Below are positions 25,154 through 33,879 of a DNA stretch of 64,000 bases, one piece after another. The translations under genes and the position numbers were made by a program. Positions within the stretch are counted from its first letter, which is position 1. Every line of letters begins with the position of its first letter. Source of the stretch: CBDDEI01 sp965226775 (GTDB lineage: Bacteria > Chloroflexota > Dehalococcoidia > SHYD01); NCBI GenBank assembly GCA_965226775.1, contig CBDDEI010000002.1, forward strand, positions 1,302,001-1,366,000, written 5' to 3'. The notes beneath the pieces were generated by a model. The model searched no databases, was not told the DNA's origin, and saw only the letters and a program-made list of their open reading frames with translations.

Positions 25154-26983
25154 ATGGTCAGAAGGCATACCGCAGTACTTATCGCTGGTCTTATCCTTCC
25201 CCTTATCTTCGTGCTTGCATCGCCGCTGCAAGCTGCCGATGCCGACTACGATATCCCTGACGGCCACTTCTTCACGCAAACGGCTCCGCAAGGCATGGGC
25301 TACAGCGTGCTCGATGAAGCCTCTGCGCCCTTCTGGAGCGAGTATCAGCGCTTGGGTGGCGTTCAGGCAGTGGGCTATCCCATCTCCCGCCGCTTTCTTT
25401 GGAACGGCTTTGTTTGCCAAGCGATGCAGCGCGTCGTCTTCCAGTGGGACCCCCAGAGTGGCGAGGTCCGGTTTGTGAACGTGTTTGACCTCCTCTCGGA
25501 CGCAGGGTTGGACGACCAACTTCAAGCCGTGCGCTCTGTGCCGAAACCGCTGGACCCTAGTTTTGATGGGGGCAAGGACTTTAGTCAGATCGTTCATGCG
25601 CGCTTGGCGCTGCTCGAGGATAACCCCGCCATACAAGCTGCCTACCACGCGGTGATTGGCGATCCTATCGTGATGAATGGCCTGCCCACGTCTAGAGTGA
25701 CGGATAATGGCAACCACTATGCCCTTCGTACCCAGCGGGTGGTCTACCAGCAATGGAAGGAAGACGTCCCCTGGGCTGTGACCGGTCAGGTAACGGTCGC
25801 GCTGGGTGGGAGCATTGCCGCGGAGTTTGGCGTGTTCCCAGACGCGGTGCTACAAGCCGAGGCAGTAGCTGGCGAGAGCAGGGGTGCGCCGTTGGTCTCG
25901 GTGCCGCTGCCTACACGGGCCAACCTGGGTGTGCCTGAAGCAGCCGCCCCGCCCGCGCAACAGGTGAGCCTTGGCTACGGCTTCCAGGTGGATCCCAGCG
26001 CAGACTACGAGCGGGCCCTGGGATTGACTACCTCCGCGGGTTTTGAGTGGATCAAGTACCAGACCCGCTGGGAGGAGTTTGAGCCGCGCCAAGGAGAGAT
26101 AGACTGGACATTCCTGGACATGGTGGTCAACGGCGCGCAGGAGGCCAATGTAAAGCTGTTACTGAGCGTGGTCACTGCGCCGGCTTGGTCGCGTCCTGGC
26201 GCAGATCACTCTGTAGATGGGCCGCCCACAGACCCCCAGACCTATGCCAACTTTGTAGGCCAACTGGCCACCCGCTACAAGGGGCGCGTGGCGGCTTACG
26301 AGATATGGAATGAACAGAACCTGGGCCGTGAATGGGGCGGGCCGGGCAGACAGAGCGCCGTTGCATACGTGGCGCTGTTAAAGGCGGCCCACCAGGCCGT
26401 CAAGAGCGCCGATCCTGACGCGATGGTGGTGGTTGGAGCGCTGACACCTGCGGGCAACGTGGACATCCCGTCGTTGGGCGGGCTGCTGGCGCGCGATGAC
26501 GTGGAGTACCTGCGAGAGATGTACGATGCCGGCATGAAGGGCTACTTCGATGCCGTTGGCGTGCATCCCAGCGGTTTCAACAACGCACCGGACCTAGACC
26601 CCAGTGACAGCGCTGTGCTGGGCCGCGAGGGTGGTTACAATGCTCACCGCAGCTTCTACTTCCGCAGCTTTGAGTTCTACCGGGACGTGATGGTGGAGAT
26701 GGGCGACGGCGATAAGAAGCTGTGGTTCACCGAGTTCGGCTGGGCTACCGGCTGCGAAGCCGGTCCTGAGTGGGGCTACGCTCATGAGAATACCGAGCAG
26801 CAGCAGGCTGCGTGGCTGGCAAGAGCTTTCCAGATTGGCAGAGAGCAGCCATACATCGGTGTGATGTTTGTCTGGAACCTGAACTTCTTCGGCGTAGACC
26901 AAGCCAAGTGCTCCTTTGCAGTGCTCAACCGTGACTGGTCGCCCCGGCCCGCCTACATAGCGCTTACAGCTTTGCAAAAGTAA
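25154..26983 (+). CDS. Secreted glycoside hydrolase-like protein (GH39/GH5-type barrel)
   Basis: A 609-residue exported protein. A signal peptide covers residues 1-27 (hydrophobic core LIAGLILPLIFVLA, cleavage near LQA). Residues about 40-230 contain LGFP-like repeats (GGVQAVGYPISRRF and GDPIVMNGLPTS), common in Chloroflexota surface proteins. The C-terminal half is a TIM-barrel glycosidase with the acid/base candidate Glu387 in EIWNEQN and the nucleophile candidate Glu527 in WFTEFGW. Both glutamates are in place, so it is probably active; the substrate is unknown. The binding site is GGGAGGAA. Confidence 0.82.
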   Translation: MVRRHTAVLIAGLILPLIFVLASPLQAADADYDIPDGHFFTQTAPQGMGYSVLDEASAPFWSEYQRLGGVQAVGYPISRRFLWNGFVCQAMQRVVFQWDPQSGEVRFVNVFDLLSDAGLDDQLQAVRSVPKPLDPSFDGGKDFSQIVHARLALLEDNPAIQAAYHAVIGDPIVMNGLPTSRVTDNGNHYALRTQRVVYQQWKEDVPWAVTGQVTVALGGSIAAEFGVFPDAVLQAEAVAGESRGAPLVSVPLPTRANLGVPEAAAPPAQQVSLGYGFQVDPSADYERALGLTTSAGFEWIKYQTRWEEFEPRQGEIDWTFLDMVVNGAQEANVKLLLSVVTAPAWSRPGADHSVDGPPTDPQTYANFVGQLATRYKGRVAAYEIWNEQNLGREWGGPGRQSAVAYVALLKAAHQAVKSADPDAMVVVGALTPAGNVDIPSLGGLLARDDVEYLREMYDAGMKGYFDAVGVHPSGFNNAPDLDPSDSAVLGREGGYNAHRSFYFRSFEFYRDVMVEMGDGDKKLWFTEFGWATGCEAGPEWGYAHENTEQQQAAWLARAFQIGREQPYIGVMFVWNLNFFGVDQAKCSFAVLNRDWSPRPAYIALTALQK

Positions 26984-27003
26984 ACGCGTTAGCCAAATAT
27001 GTA

Positions 27004-27034
27004 AAAGGGCCTCACCTACTGGGTGAGGCCCTTT
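27004..27034. terminator. Bidirectional terminator between convergent genes
   Basis: A 13-base-pair stem (27004-27016 with 27022-27034) with a five-base loop, A-rich on one side and T-rich on the other. It separates the convergent glycosidase gene (plus) and the hypothetical gene ending at 27066 (minus), and can end both. Confidence 0.9.
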
Positions 27035-27065
27035 CTCGCGTCAGCGAATCATGGAGCAGTGGACG

Positions 27066-27431
27066 TTAAGGCGCGGGGTCGTAAAAACCTAACAACTCCG
27101 CCAGCAACGGCTCTTTATCTTCGAACCTATCCGGCGTGAACAGCAGCTCCTCAAAACGCATGCGCCCCAGATATGTGCCCTCCGCGGTGGAGTAGACATA
27201 CGAGTCGTCGCGATAGTCGGAGAGCAGTTGGCGGTCTTTCAGGAGCAGCTCCGCAGCCTGTTGCCACGCGGCCTCGTCTCCGTAGGGTGGCTGCTCTGGA
27301 CGATAGATGGCCCGCACCGTGCCCATAGTGATGGCCAGCTCTAGGACGCCGCGCTGGAAGGGGTAGCCGGTCTTGTCCCGCACCCCGCTGGCTTTGTAGG
27401 TCTGGCAAAGCTGCCACATCTCTTCTAACAT
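27066..27431 (-). CDS. Hypothetical protein
   Basis: A 121-residue soluble protein of no family that I recognise. It is acidic with several aromatic residues and has no signal peptide or membrane segment. The coding character looks normal (regular codon use, no internal anomalies). It is alone on its strand, bounded by a terminator downstream and a 190-base intergenic upstream. A reading-frame artefact is unlikely given the length and the clean terminator, but function is unknown. Confidence 0.6.
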   Translation of the reverse strand: MLEEMWQLCQTYKASGVRDKTGYPFQRGVLELAITMGTVRAIYRPEQPPYGDEAAWQQAAELLLKDRQLLSDYRDDSYVYSTAEGTYLGRMRFEELLFTPDRFEDKEPLLAELLGFYDPAP

Positions 27432-27625
27432 CTTGCACTCGCTTGAATCTGTTTCGTTACCATTTTGTAGCCATCTTTGTAATTATTAGAGAAGAAGCCG
27501 GTAGTTGCGTGTGCTGAGTACGCTAGACCGAGTAGAATGCCCTTAGCAATCCTATTGTTCGTTATCATTGGTGGCAATCCTACTAAGCTCCTCTCGGACG
27601 AGGGGATGCCAGGATAGAGTGATTG
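27432..27625. other. Divergent intergenic region
   Basis: AT-richer stretch between two divergent genes. I see no tRNA, no strong promoter pair and no gene. It contains only short T-runs and a GAGGGG-like stretch near 27600. Confidence 0.4.
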
Positions 27626-28600
27626 ATGCAGGAACACAATAGCGAGAGCACACTCCTTAAACCATCCTGCAATGTTAGTAGTACTCAATCGCCTGAGAGC
27701 AATCCCCCAACTCGTCGCACGTTCCTTACCAAGACCCTGGGAGCCCTAGCTGCTTTAGCGCTGTCGGCGACGGTAAAACCGCTGCTGGCCACCGCTGAGG
27801 GAGCGGACGCTGAGATGTCCGTGCTCAGAGCACAGCTTAGTGAGGAGATAGAGCTCCATAGCTTTCTCACCGCAATCTCCGTGACGGATTTGCAAACTGG
27901 CGAATCTATTGACGTAGAAGGGAATGAGGTCCGCTGGCCGGGCTGTGTGCACAACCTCTTTCCCATCATATCGGTAGTGCGTGACCTTAAGGAAGGGCTG
28001 TACGAGGAATCCGACGTAGGCGCCGATATCTCCTACACGATTGAGAATAGTGATGCGGAGACCGGCCGAGACTTGCTTATCAAGACAGGCATGGGCGACC
28101 CTCTGAGCGGTATTGATAAGGTGAACGCGCTCATCGACTCTTTGGGCCTTGAGACTACGCTGTACGACCATGCGCCCGGCTATTACTGGAGCGAATCGCG
28201 CTACCATAATGCGGCCAACGTCTCCACCACAAACGAGATGAATCGCGTGGTTACGGCCCTTTGGAACAACAGCATCTTGGATTACGAGTGGACGGTCTAT
28301 CTCCTGAACAAGATGACAGAGGTCCGCCCAGGGTTGAACCACTTGCTTGCCGCTCCTGCCTGGAAAGGTTCAGGCGCGCGGGTGGGGCATAAGAACGGTT
28401 TCTTTTTCCATCCCAAGGACGAGGGTTGGATAGACAACGACTGCGGCATTGTTTGGCGTGTCACGAGTAGAGGTAGCTATGCTTATGCAGCCACCCTATT
28501 CTTCCAGGAGGTCCCGGAGCGTTTAGGAGACTTGGCCTTGGGCCAGACCCTCTCATGGCTGGTCTGGAACTTCTTTGAGCGGCGCTACCTCACGGCCTGA
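27626..28600 (+). CDS. Exported class A beta-lactamase-fold protein, altered active site
   Basis: A 324-residue protein. Arg30-Arg31 followed by TFLTKTLGALAALALSA is a Tat-like signal. The rest follows the class A beta-lactamase-related serine hydrolase plan. The site equivalent to SxxK reads Cys107-Val-His-Asn110 (in WPGCVHNLFP), so both nucleophile serine and base lysine are replaced. The SDN site reads Ser142-Asp143-Ala144, and the KTG site reads Lys256-Asn-Gly. ATG 27626 is preferred to TTG 27623. It may be a non-catalytic binding protein or a cysteine-nucleophile variant; which one is not clear from sequence. Confidence 0.7.
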   Translation: MQEHNSESTLLKPSCNVSSTQSPESNPPTRRTFLTKTLGALAALALSATVKPLLATAEGADAEMSVLRAQLSEEIELHSFLTAISVTDLQTGESIDVEGNEVRWPGCVHNLFPIISVVRDLKEGLYEESDVGADISYTIENSDAETGRDLLIKTGMGDPLSGIDKVNALIDSLGLETTLYDHAPGYYWSESRYHNAANVSTTNEMNRVVTALWNNSILDYEWTVYLLNKMTEVRPGLNHLLAAPAWKGSGARVGHKNGFFFHPKDEGWIDNDCGIVWRVTSRGSYAYAATLFFQEVPERLGDLALGQTLSWLVWNFFERRYLTA

Positions 28601-28684
28601 TAGATAACCGCGAACCCCGCAGCCCCCAGCGTGGTTGGAGCGCAGCGCCCCTACAAAAGCGGGCGTTGGCTTCCGGCTTGAGCC

Positions 28685-29631
28685 CTATTCCATCAAGGAC
28701 TGCCGGGCGTGGTCATAGAGGCTGTCGGCTATCGACGCAATCTCCGTCGTCATCGTAAGCCGTTCCCGCCATTCAGCCGGGATTGCTTCGGCTCCGTAAT
28801 ACGCCCCGGCGATCTGCCCGTAGATCGCGCCGGTCGTGTCGGCGTCGTCTCCAAGGTTAACAGCCAGAAGCGCCCCTTCACGAAAGTCCTGGGACTTGTG
28901 GAAGGCCCAGAGCGCTGCCTCCAATGCGTCGACAACGTAGCCCTTGCCCTTGATTTCCGGCGGCTCTTTATCTTTGAATGAGCCGTCGGCAATAGCGGCT
29001 ATCTTCTCCGCCAACGGACTTCTTCCCCAAAGACCTTCAACCGGGCAGTAGCGTGCGGCGAGGAGCGTCTCTTTATCGACCCCCTTCAGGGCGCCAACAA
29101 GCAGGCCGGAGAAGTAGCGGCAAGCGTCAACTGCTTCTTTGGCTCCGTGGGTGGTTCTGGAACTCTCCGCGCCCCGGTCGATGGCCTCGGTGGCATCGCC
29201 GGCATAGTACATAGGGGCCGGAGCGAGGCGCATCAGCGAACCGTTCCCAGCGGACATTGCATCGGTGGAACCGGCGTAGGGTTCACCGGTCCTGATGAAG
29301 CGCGACAACGCGTCGCTGACGGTGCTCCCGATATCGAAGCATGACCCCGTAGAGGATAGGTAGCCGTCCTGCCACCAACTCACGTAGCGCTGCATTTGGT
29401 CCTTGGCGTCAAACCGCCTCTTTCTATCAGGCTTGCGGCCAGGCACAGGGCCATAGACATGTCATCAGTCCACTGGCCTGGCTGCAATCTGAAGGGCCCG
29501 CCGCCGATCATGTCGTCGATCGGCGTAAATGTGCCGGGCGGCTTGAACTCCAGCGTGGTGCCTAGCGCGTCACCTGCCGCCAATCCCAGCAGGCAGCCGT
29601 GAAAACGGTCCCGGGTTGTTGTCTCACTCAT
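28685..29631 (-). pseudogene. ADP-ribosylglycohydrolase, frameshifted
   Basis: The two parts together make one DraG/ADP-ribosylglycohydrolase-family protein. The N-terminal part begins at ATG 29631 (MSETTTRDRFHGCLLGLAAG) and carries the metal motif WTDDMSMAL. The C-terminal part carries GCFDIG-like, SAGNGSLMRLAP and LGDDADTTGAIYGQIAGA motifs. The frame breaks at the T-run read as AAA at 29411-29413 (plus strand). Adding one T there restores a continuous protein of about 315 residues with the expected GGFDAKDQMQRYVSWW join. A GGAGAGG binding site precedes the start. The break is either real inactivation or an assembly error; the metal ligands are intact on both sides. Confidence 0.85.
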
Positions 29632-29822
29632 GAAGTCACCTCTCCGAAGTTTGCGTCCTACCGGGCATTCCTTATACCGCCGGAAAATGAAAAGGCCCTG
29701 GCCTCGGGTGGCCGCGTGTATTGACAGTACCTTTGCGTCAGGCAGAATCATAAGTTAGCGCCCAGTCGCACACCATGTCACAAGAAATGCACGTAACCGT
29801 AAGCGTATTTAACGAGGGATAT

Positions 29823-29900
29823 ATGATGAACTCCTGGACTACCCGTAGCCTCGCTGCGCCCACTGGCATCCTTGACACACCATTGGTGGTGTCCAACTGA
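29823..29900 (+). CDS. Possible 25-residue leader ORF
   Basis: ATG at 29823 opens a 25-codon frame whose TGA overlaps the ATG at 29900 of the membrane-protein gene (TGATG). A GAGG lies four bases upstream. The overlap suggests translational coupling, but there is no sequence similarity that I recognise, and the downstream gene is itself broken, so this may be chance. Confidence 0.2.
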   Translation: MMNSWTTRSLAAPTGILDTPLVVSN

Positions 29901-30594
29901 TGCCGTCCAACATACTGCTCGTCATACACATTACAGCAGGGTCAGTCGCCTTGCTCATGGCAGTGGTCGCACTGGTCACGGCGAAAGGCGGGCGTTATCA
30001 CGTGCTGGCGGGAAGAGTGTACGCCACCGCCATGACCGTGATATTCCTTACCGCGCTGCCGCTGGCGCTACTCGGTGCCAGCGTATTGCTGCTGCTCATT
30101 GCCGTATTCAGCTGCTATCTGGTCTTCGCCGGCTGGCGCTTTGCCCGCAACCGCCGCGGACGTCCGCAACCTGTGGACTGGTCTGCCATCGCGATCATGG
30201 GGGCAACCGGCCTGGCGATGTGGGGCTACGGAGGCGCATCGTCCTGGCCGGACCGGCGGTAGCGAACAATGGGTAACCATGCTCATATTCGGCGGCATCG
30301 CGGTGGCCCTGAGCCTCGTAGACGCCCGATACTACTTCCGCCTCGCCAGGGAGCAGCGGCCGTCTTACAACAGGCGCATGGACGCCATCAGCGGCACCTT
30401 ACCAATATGCTCGCCGGAACCATCGCCACCGTTACCGCCGTGCTAGTCGTAAATGTAGACACCAACCCACCTTCCCCACGCCGTGGCTGGCGTGGATTCT
30501 GCCCACAGTCGTCATCACGCCCCTAATCGTGTGGTGGAATGCGCGCATCGTCAAGCAGATGCAAGCTCGGTCGTCGCGTCCCGAAGCCGGATGA
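29900..30594 (+). pseudogene. DUF2306-like membrane protein with three frameshifts
   Basis: One multi-helix membrane protein is spread over frames 2, 3, 2 and 1. Segment one (29900 onwards) has several hydrophobic helices with HITAGSVALLMAVV and GGRYHVLAGRVYATAM, a DUF2306-like pattern. Segment two (about 30250-30385) has a helix ending DARYYFRLAREQRP. Segment three (about 30385-30472) has HLTNMLAGTIATVTAVLVVN. Segment four (30473-30594) has PWLAWILPTVVITPLIVWWN and ends in TGA. Joins at about 30250 (one extra G), 30385 (one C missing) and 30472 (one T missing) rebuild a single protein of about 230 residues. Confidence 0.65.
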
Positions 30595-30610
30595 TTGCCC
30601 CTAAAGTAAA

Positions 30611-30647
30611 CCAGCCCCCAGCTAAAGCGTCAGGGGGTTTAGGCTGG
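30611..30647 (-). terminator. Possible terminator overlapping the 3' end of the transporter gene
   Basis: On the minus strand CCAGCC and CCC pair with GGG and GGCTGG, with a four-base bulge, and TTTACTTT follows. It overlaps the stop codon region of the transporter gene at 30622. Confidence 0.4.
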
Positions 30648-31284
30648 TGTCCTGGTCGTAGACGTCCACGCCTTCTTTTCGCTTTAGGTAGTTGATAATC
30701 GCGTAGGTGAACGGGGTGGCGGCTACCTCGTAGAGCACCTTCAGCAGCCAGTGGGCCATGAATATCTCTACCAGCACCGCTATGGGCACTACGCCGTAGA
30801 ACGCAATCGTAGTAAACACAATGGTGTCCAGACCCTGGCCGATCAGGGTGGAGCTGATGGTGCGGCTCCAGAGCCAGCGGCCCTGGGTGGCCACCTTGAG
30901 CTTTGCGAGCACTGCGGCGTTGGCGAACTCGCCAATAAGGTACGCGGCAAAGGAGCCGAGTAGGAGTCGCGGCGAGTAACCCAGGATGCGTTCGTAAGCG
31001 CCCTGCGCATCCTGGAAGGGCGGCGCGGCCGGCAAGTACTGCCCGATGAGAATGGCTACGACTGCCAGCGCATTGCAGCCAAAGCCGATCCAGATGATCT
31101 GCCGCGCGCGGCGGTAGCCGTATACCTCGGTAAAGATGTCGCCGAAGATGTAGCTGATGGGGAAGATGATCAGCGCAGCGGGGACAATGAGGTCGCCCAG
31201 GGAGATGAGCTTCACGGCAATGATGTTCGCCGTAATAAGGCTAGTGGTGAAGACCATACAGAGGGCTAACAAACGGGTGCTCAT
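30622..31284 (-). CDS. Queuosine-precursor transporter (YhhQ/VUT family)
   Basis: A 220-residue integral membrane protein with about six hydrophobic helices. The family hallmarks ANIIAVKLI near residue 16, FGDIFTEVYGYRRARQIIWIG and FTTIAFYG identify the VUT/YhhQ group, which imports 7-deazaguanine precursors for tRNA queuosine. I choose ATG 31284 (GGAGCACC upstream), because the longer frame adds 33 residues with no conservation. No queuosine genes are nearby, as is typical for salvage-only bacteria. Confidence 0.85.
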   Translation of the reverse strand: MSTRLLALCMVFTTSLITANIIAVKLISLGDLIVPAALIIFPISYIFGDIFTEVYGYRRARQIIWIGFGCNALAVVAILIGQYLPAAPPFQDAQGAYERILGYSPRLLLGSFAAYLIGEFANAAVLAKLKVATQGRWLWSRTISSTLIGQGLDTIVFTTIAFYGVVPIAVLVEIFMAHWLLKVLYEVAATPFTYAIINYLKRKEGVDVYDQDTSLNPLTL

Positions 31285-31375
31285 GAAAGGTGCTCCAGGA
31301 AGAAATCTATGGGTGCTAGGAAAACCCTTAGCATAGTAGCAGAACCAGGCGAGAGTCGCTGCCACTACTCCGTTA

Positions 31376-31405
31376 TTGCCCACTCGTGAGGGCCAGGGGT
31401 ATAAT
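31376..31405 (+). promoter_or_regulatory. Promoter of gatCA
   Basis: TTGCCC at 31376-31381 and a perfect TATAAT at 31400-31405, with an 18-base spacer, are about 55 bases ahead of the gatC ATG. The gene upstream is divergent, so a promoter is needed here. Confidence 0.75.
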
Positions 31406-31461
31406 AAGGCTGCTACCAGACAAGTGTTTTCCTATTCTTTGACGCCCCAGAAAAGAGGAGC

Positions 31462-31749
31462 ATGCTCAGTCCCGAAGAAGTGCGACATATTGCCCAGTTA
31501 GCCCGGGTTGGGATGACAGACGCAGACGTTGAGCGCCTTCAGACGCAGCTCTCCCAGATTCTGGAGCATTTCGAGCAGCTCAAGCAGTTGGACACGGAGG
31601 GAGTGACCCCGTCAGCTCATGCCGTGCCGCTGCATAGCGTGATGCGAGACGACATCGCTGCCCCCTCTCTAACCCAGGACGAAATCCTCGCCAACGCGCC
31701 TCAGCAGGAGGAAGGTTCCTTCCGCGTGCGTGCGATCCTTGAGTTCTAG
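31462..31749 (+). CDS. gatC: Glutamyl-tRNA(Gln)/Asp-tRNA(Asn) amidotransferase subunit C
   Basis: A 95-residue GatC that holds GatA and GatB together. MLSPEEVRHIAQLARVGMTD at the start and the C-terminal ANAPQQEEGSFRVRAILE are typical. The strong site AGAGGAG precedes ATG 31462. gatA follows directly. Confidence 0.95.
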   Translation: MLSPEEVRHIAQLARVGMTDADVERLQTQLSQILEHFEQLKQLDTEGVTPSAHAVPLHSVMRDDIAAPSLTQDEILANAPQQEEGSFRVRAILEF

Positions 31750-31750
31750 C

Positions 31751-33208
31751 GTGGCCCTGCACGACCTCACACTGCACGAAGCAGCCGATCTGCTGGAGCG
31801 GCGTGACGTCAGCGCCGTAGAGCTGACCCAGGCTATCCTCAACCGCGTTAGCCAGGTAGAAGAGCAGGTGAAAGCCTACATCACCCTTACGCCTGAGCTT
31901 GCGCTGGAGCAGGCCCAGGCCGCAGATAAGCAGCGAGCTGCCGGCCAGAGTGGGCGGCTTGCCGGTGTCCCCGCGCTCATCAAGGATGTGCTTTGCACCA
32001 AGGGTGTGCTCACTACCTGTGGCTCTCACATGCTGGAAAACTTTGTCCCGCCTTACGACGCTCACGTGCTAGAGCAGCTTAAAGAGGCGGGTGTGGTGAT
32101 GATTGGCAAGGGGAACATGGATGAGTTTGCTATGGGCTCCTCCACGGAGAACTCGGCCTTTTTCCCCACGCACAATCCCTGGGACACTGACCGTGTGCCG
32201 GGCGGTAGCAGCGGCGGCTCTGCCGCAGCCGTAGCCGCGGGGGAGTGCTTCTATGCGCTGGGCACAGATACCGGCGGCAGTATCCGCCAGCCAGCAGGCT
32301 TCTGCAACGTCACCGGCCTCAAGCCAACTTACGGGCGCGTCAGCCGATACGGGCAGGTGGCCTTTGCCTCTTCTCTCGATCAGATCGGGCCCATGACCAA
32401 GGACGTGGAGGACAGTGCACTGGTGCTCCAGGCCATCGCCGGCCATGACCCGCGCGACGGCACCTCCGTGCCGGAGCCCGTGCCCGACTACTCGAAAGCC
32501 CTAGTGCCCGACCTCAAAGGGCTGCGCCTTGGTGTGCCCCGGGAGTATTTCGTAGACGGTATTCAGCCGGAGGTGGAGCAGACGTTGCGGGAGAGCATCC
32601 GCCAGCTTGAAGCGCTGGGCGCGACGATAGATTGGGACGTGTCGCTGCCCACCACGCCCTATGCGCTGACGGTCTATTACATCCTCGCCCCTTCGGAGGC
32701 GTCCTCTAACCTTGCCCGCTACGATGGCGTGAAGTACGGCTTCTCCGCTCAGGACGCTGCCAACATGTGGGACGCCATGGAAAAGACCCGGCAGATGGGC
32801 TTTGGCCCGGAGGTCAAACGGCGCATCATGCTGGGCACGTATGCCCTGTCCGCAGGCTACTATGACGCCTACTATCTGAAAGCGCAGAAGGTGCGCACCC
32901 TTATCACCAGGGAGTTCCAGGAAGTCTTCCAGCGTTGCGATGCGCTTATCACGCCCACTTCTCCCAGCGTGCCCTTCAAGCTGGGCGAGAAGATGGACGA
33001 CCCCCTCCAGATGTACCTAAGCGATGTCTGCACCATTCCTGTGAACATTGCTGGGTTGCCGGCCATGAGCATTCCCGGTGGGTTTGTGGACGGGCTACCC
33101 GTGGGCCTGCAAGTCATTGGCAAGGCGTTTGATGAGGCGACGTTGCTGCGGGTGGGGTACGCGTACCAGCAAGCGACGGACTGGCATAGCCGCCGCCCGG
33201 CGCTGTAA
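31751..33208 (+). CDS. gatA: Glutamyl-tRNA(Gln)/Asp-tRNA(Asn) amidotransferase subunit A
   Basis: Glutaminase subunit that supplies ammonia for transamidation of misacylated tRNA. The catalytic Lys is in PALIKDVLCTKG, with Ser-cisSer in the GGSSGGSAAAVAAGE and GTDTGGSIRQPA loops, all intact. I choose GTG 31751, one base past the gatC stop, giving 485 residues with the normal N-terminus VALHDLTLHEA; GTG 31730 would add seven residues inside gatC. gatB is not in this window, implying a separated gatB. Confidence 0.95.
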   Translation: MALHDLTLHEAADLLERRDVSAVELTQAILNRVSQVEEQVKAYITLTPELALEQAQAADKQRAAGQSGRLAGVPALIKDVLCTKGVLTTCGSHMLENFVPPYDAHVLEQLKEAGVVMIGKGNMDEFAMGSSTENSAFFPTHNPWDTDRVPGGSSGGSAAAVAAGECFYALGTDTGGSIRQPAGFCNVTGLKPTYGRVSRYGQVAFASSLDQIGPMTKDVEDSALVLQAIAGHDPRDGTSVPEPVPDYSKALVPDLKGLRLGVPREYFVDGIQPEVEQTLRESIRQLEALGATIDWDVSLPTTPYALTVYYILAPSEASSNLARYDGVKYGFSAQDAANMWDAMEKTRQMGFGPEVKRRIMLGTYALSAGYYDAYYLKAQKVRTLITREFQEVFQRCDALITPTSPSVPFKLGEKMDDPLQMYLSDVCTIPVNIAGLPAMSIPGGFVDGLPVGLQVIGKAFDEATLLRVGYAYQQATDWHSRRPAL

Positions 33209-33357
33209 AGGAGCGCACATACACCTACGAGCTGAAGCGGCCCTCCAAGAGCGCCTTGTGCCTACCGAGATAACACTGCGCTCAAGGGCAATCCTCAATC
33301 AACAGCCTGCCCTAGCCGGTAGCTAGTTGCTATAACTCATCCCGAAGGAGACGCACC
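33209..33357 (+). other. Intergenic gap between gatA and the Lrp-like gene
   Basis: A TATAAC box at 33331-33336 and AAGGAG at 33345-33350 precede the regulator ATG. No convincing -35 is present. I see no gene in this gap. Confidence 0.35.
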
Positions 33358-33843
33358 ATGCGTGACATCCTGAAAATCCTAGAAGAAGACGCCCGCACTA
33401 CCCCAGACCAGATTGCCGTTATGACGGGGCGGTCTGTGGAGGAGGTCAAGGAGCTTATCGCCCAGGCGGAGCAACAGGGCATCCTGCTGGGTTACCACGC
33501 CCACGTGAACTGGGAGAAGGCGGGCGACGAGAGCGTGTGGGCGCTTATCGGCATCAGCGCTCGACCACAACGGGACGTCGGCTTCGACGCACTGGCGGGC
33601 TTAATCGCTAACTATCCGGAGACTAAAGCGGTCACACTGGTCTCCGGCCAGGGGTTCGACCTCGCCGTGCTGGTAGTGGGGCGCAATCTGCAGGAACTTT
33701 CGGCATTCGTCTCCGCCAAGCTGGCAGCGCTGGAAGGCGTCCAGGGAACCAACACACATTTCTATCTCAAGCGTTATAAAGATCAGGGAACGGTGCTGGA
33801 AGGCGGCAATGGCTCTTTCCAGCGCCAGGCTGTCGTTCCTTAA
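33358..33843 (+). CDS. Lrp/AsnC-family transcriptional regulator
   Basis: A 161-residue protein. Residues about 1-50 form a winged-helix DNA-binding domain (ARTTPDQIAVMTGRSVEEVK). Residues 62-150 form a RAM/ACT-like effector domain with the segment VTLVSGQGFDLAVLVVG. The next gene is an aminotransferase 36 bases downstream, so amino-acid-responsive control of that gene is likely. The effector is not identifiable from sequence. Confidence 0.85.
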   Translation: MRDILKILEEDARTTPDQIAVMTGRSVEEVKELIAQAEQQGILLGYHAHVNWEKAGDESVWALIGISARPQRDVGFDALAGLIANYPETKAVTLVSGQGFDLAVLVVGRNLQELSAFVSAKLAALEGVQGTNTHFYLKRYKDQGTVLEGGNGSFQRQAVVP

Positions 33844-33879
33844 TAAGAAAAGACGCCCAAAAGCAGGGCGTAGGTAGCT

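Noticed and set aside
28601..28684. Repeat-like GGAGCGCAGCGCCCC fragment between convergent genes
   Set aside because: Only one copy in the window; resembles common GC-rich intergenic sequence but cannot be called a repeat here.
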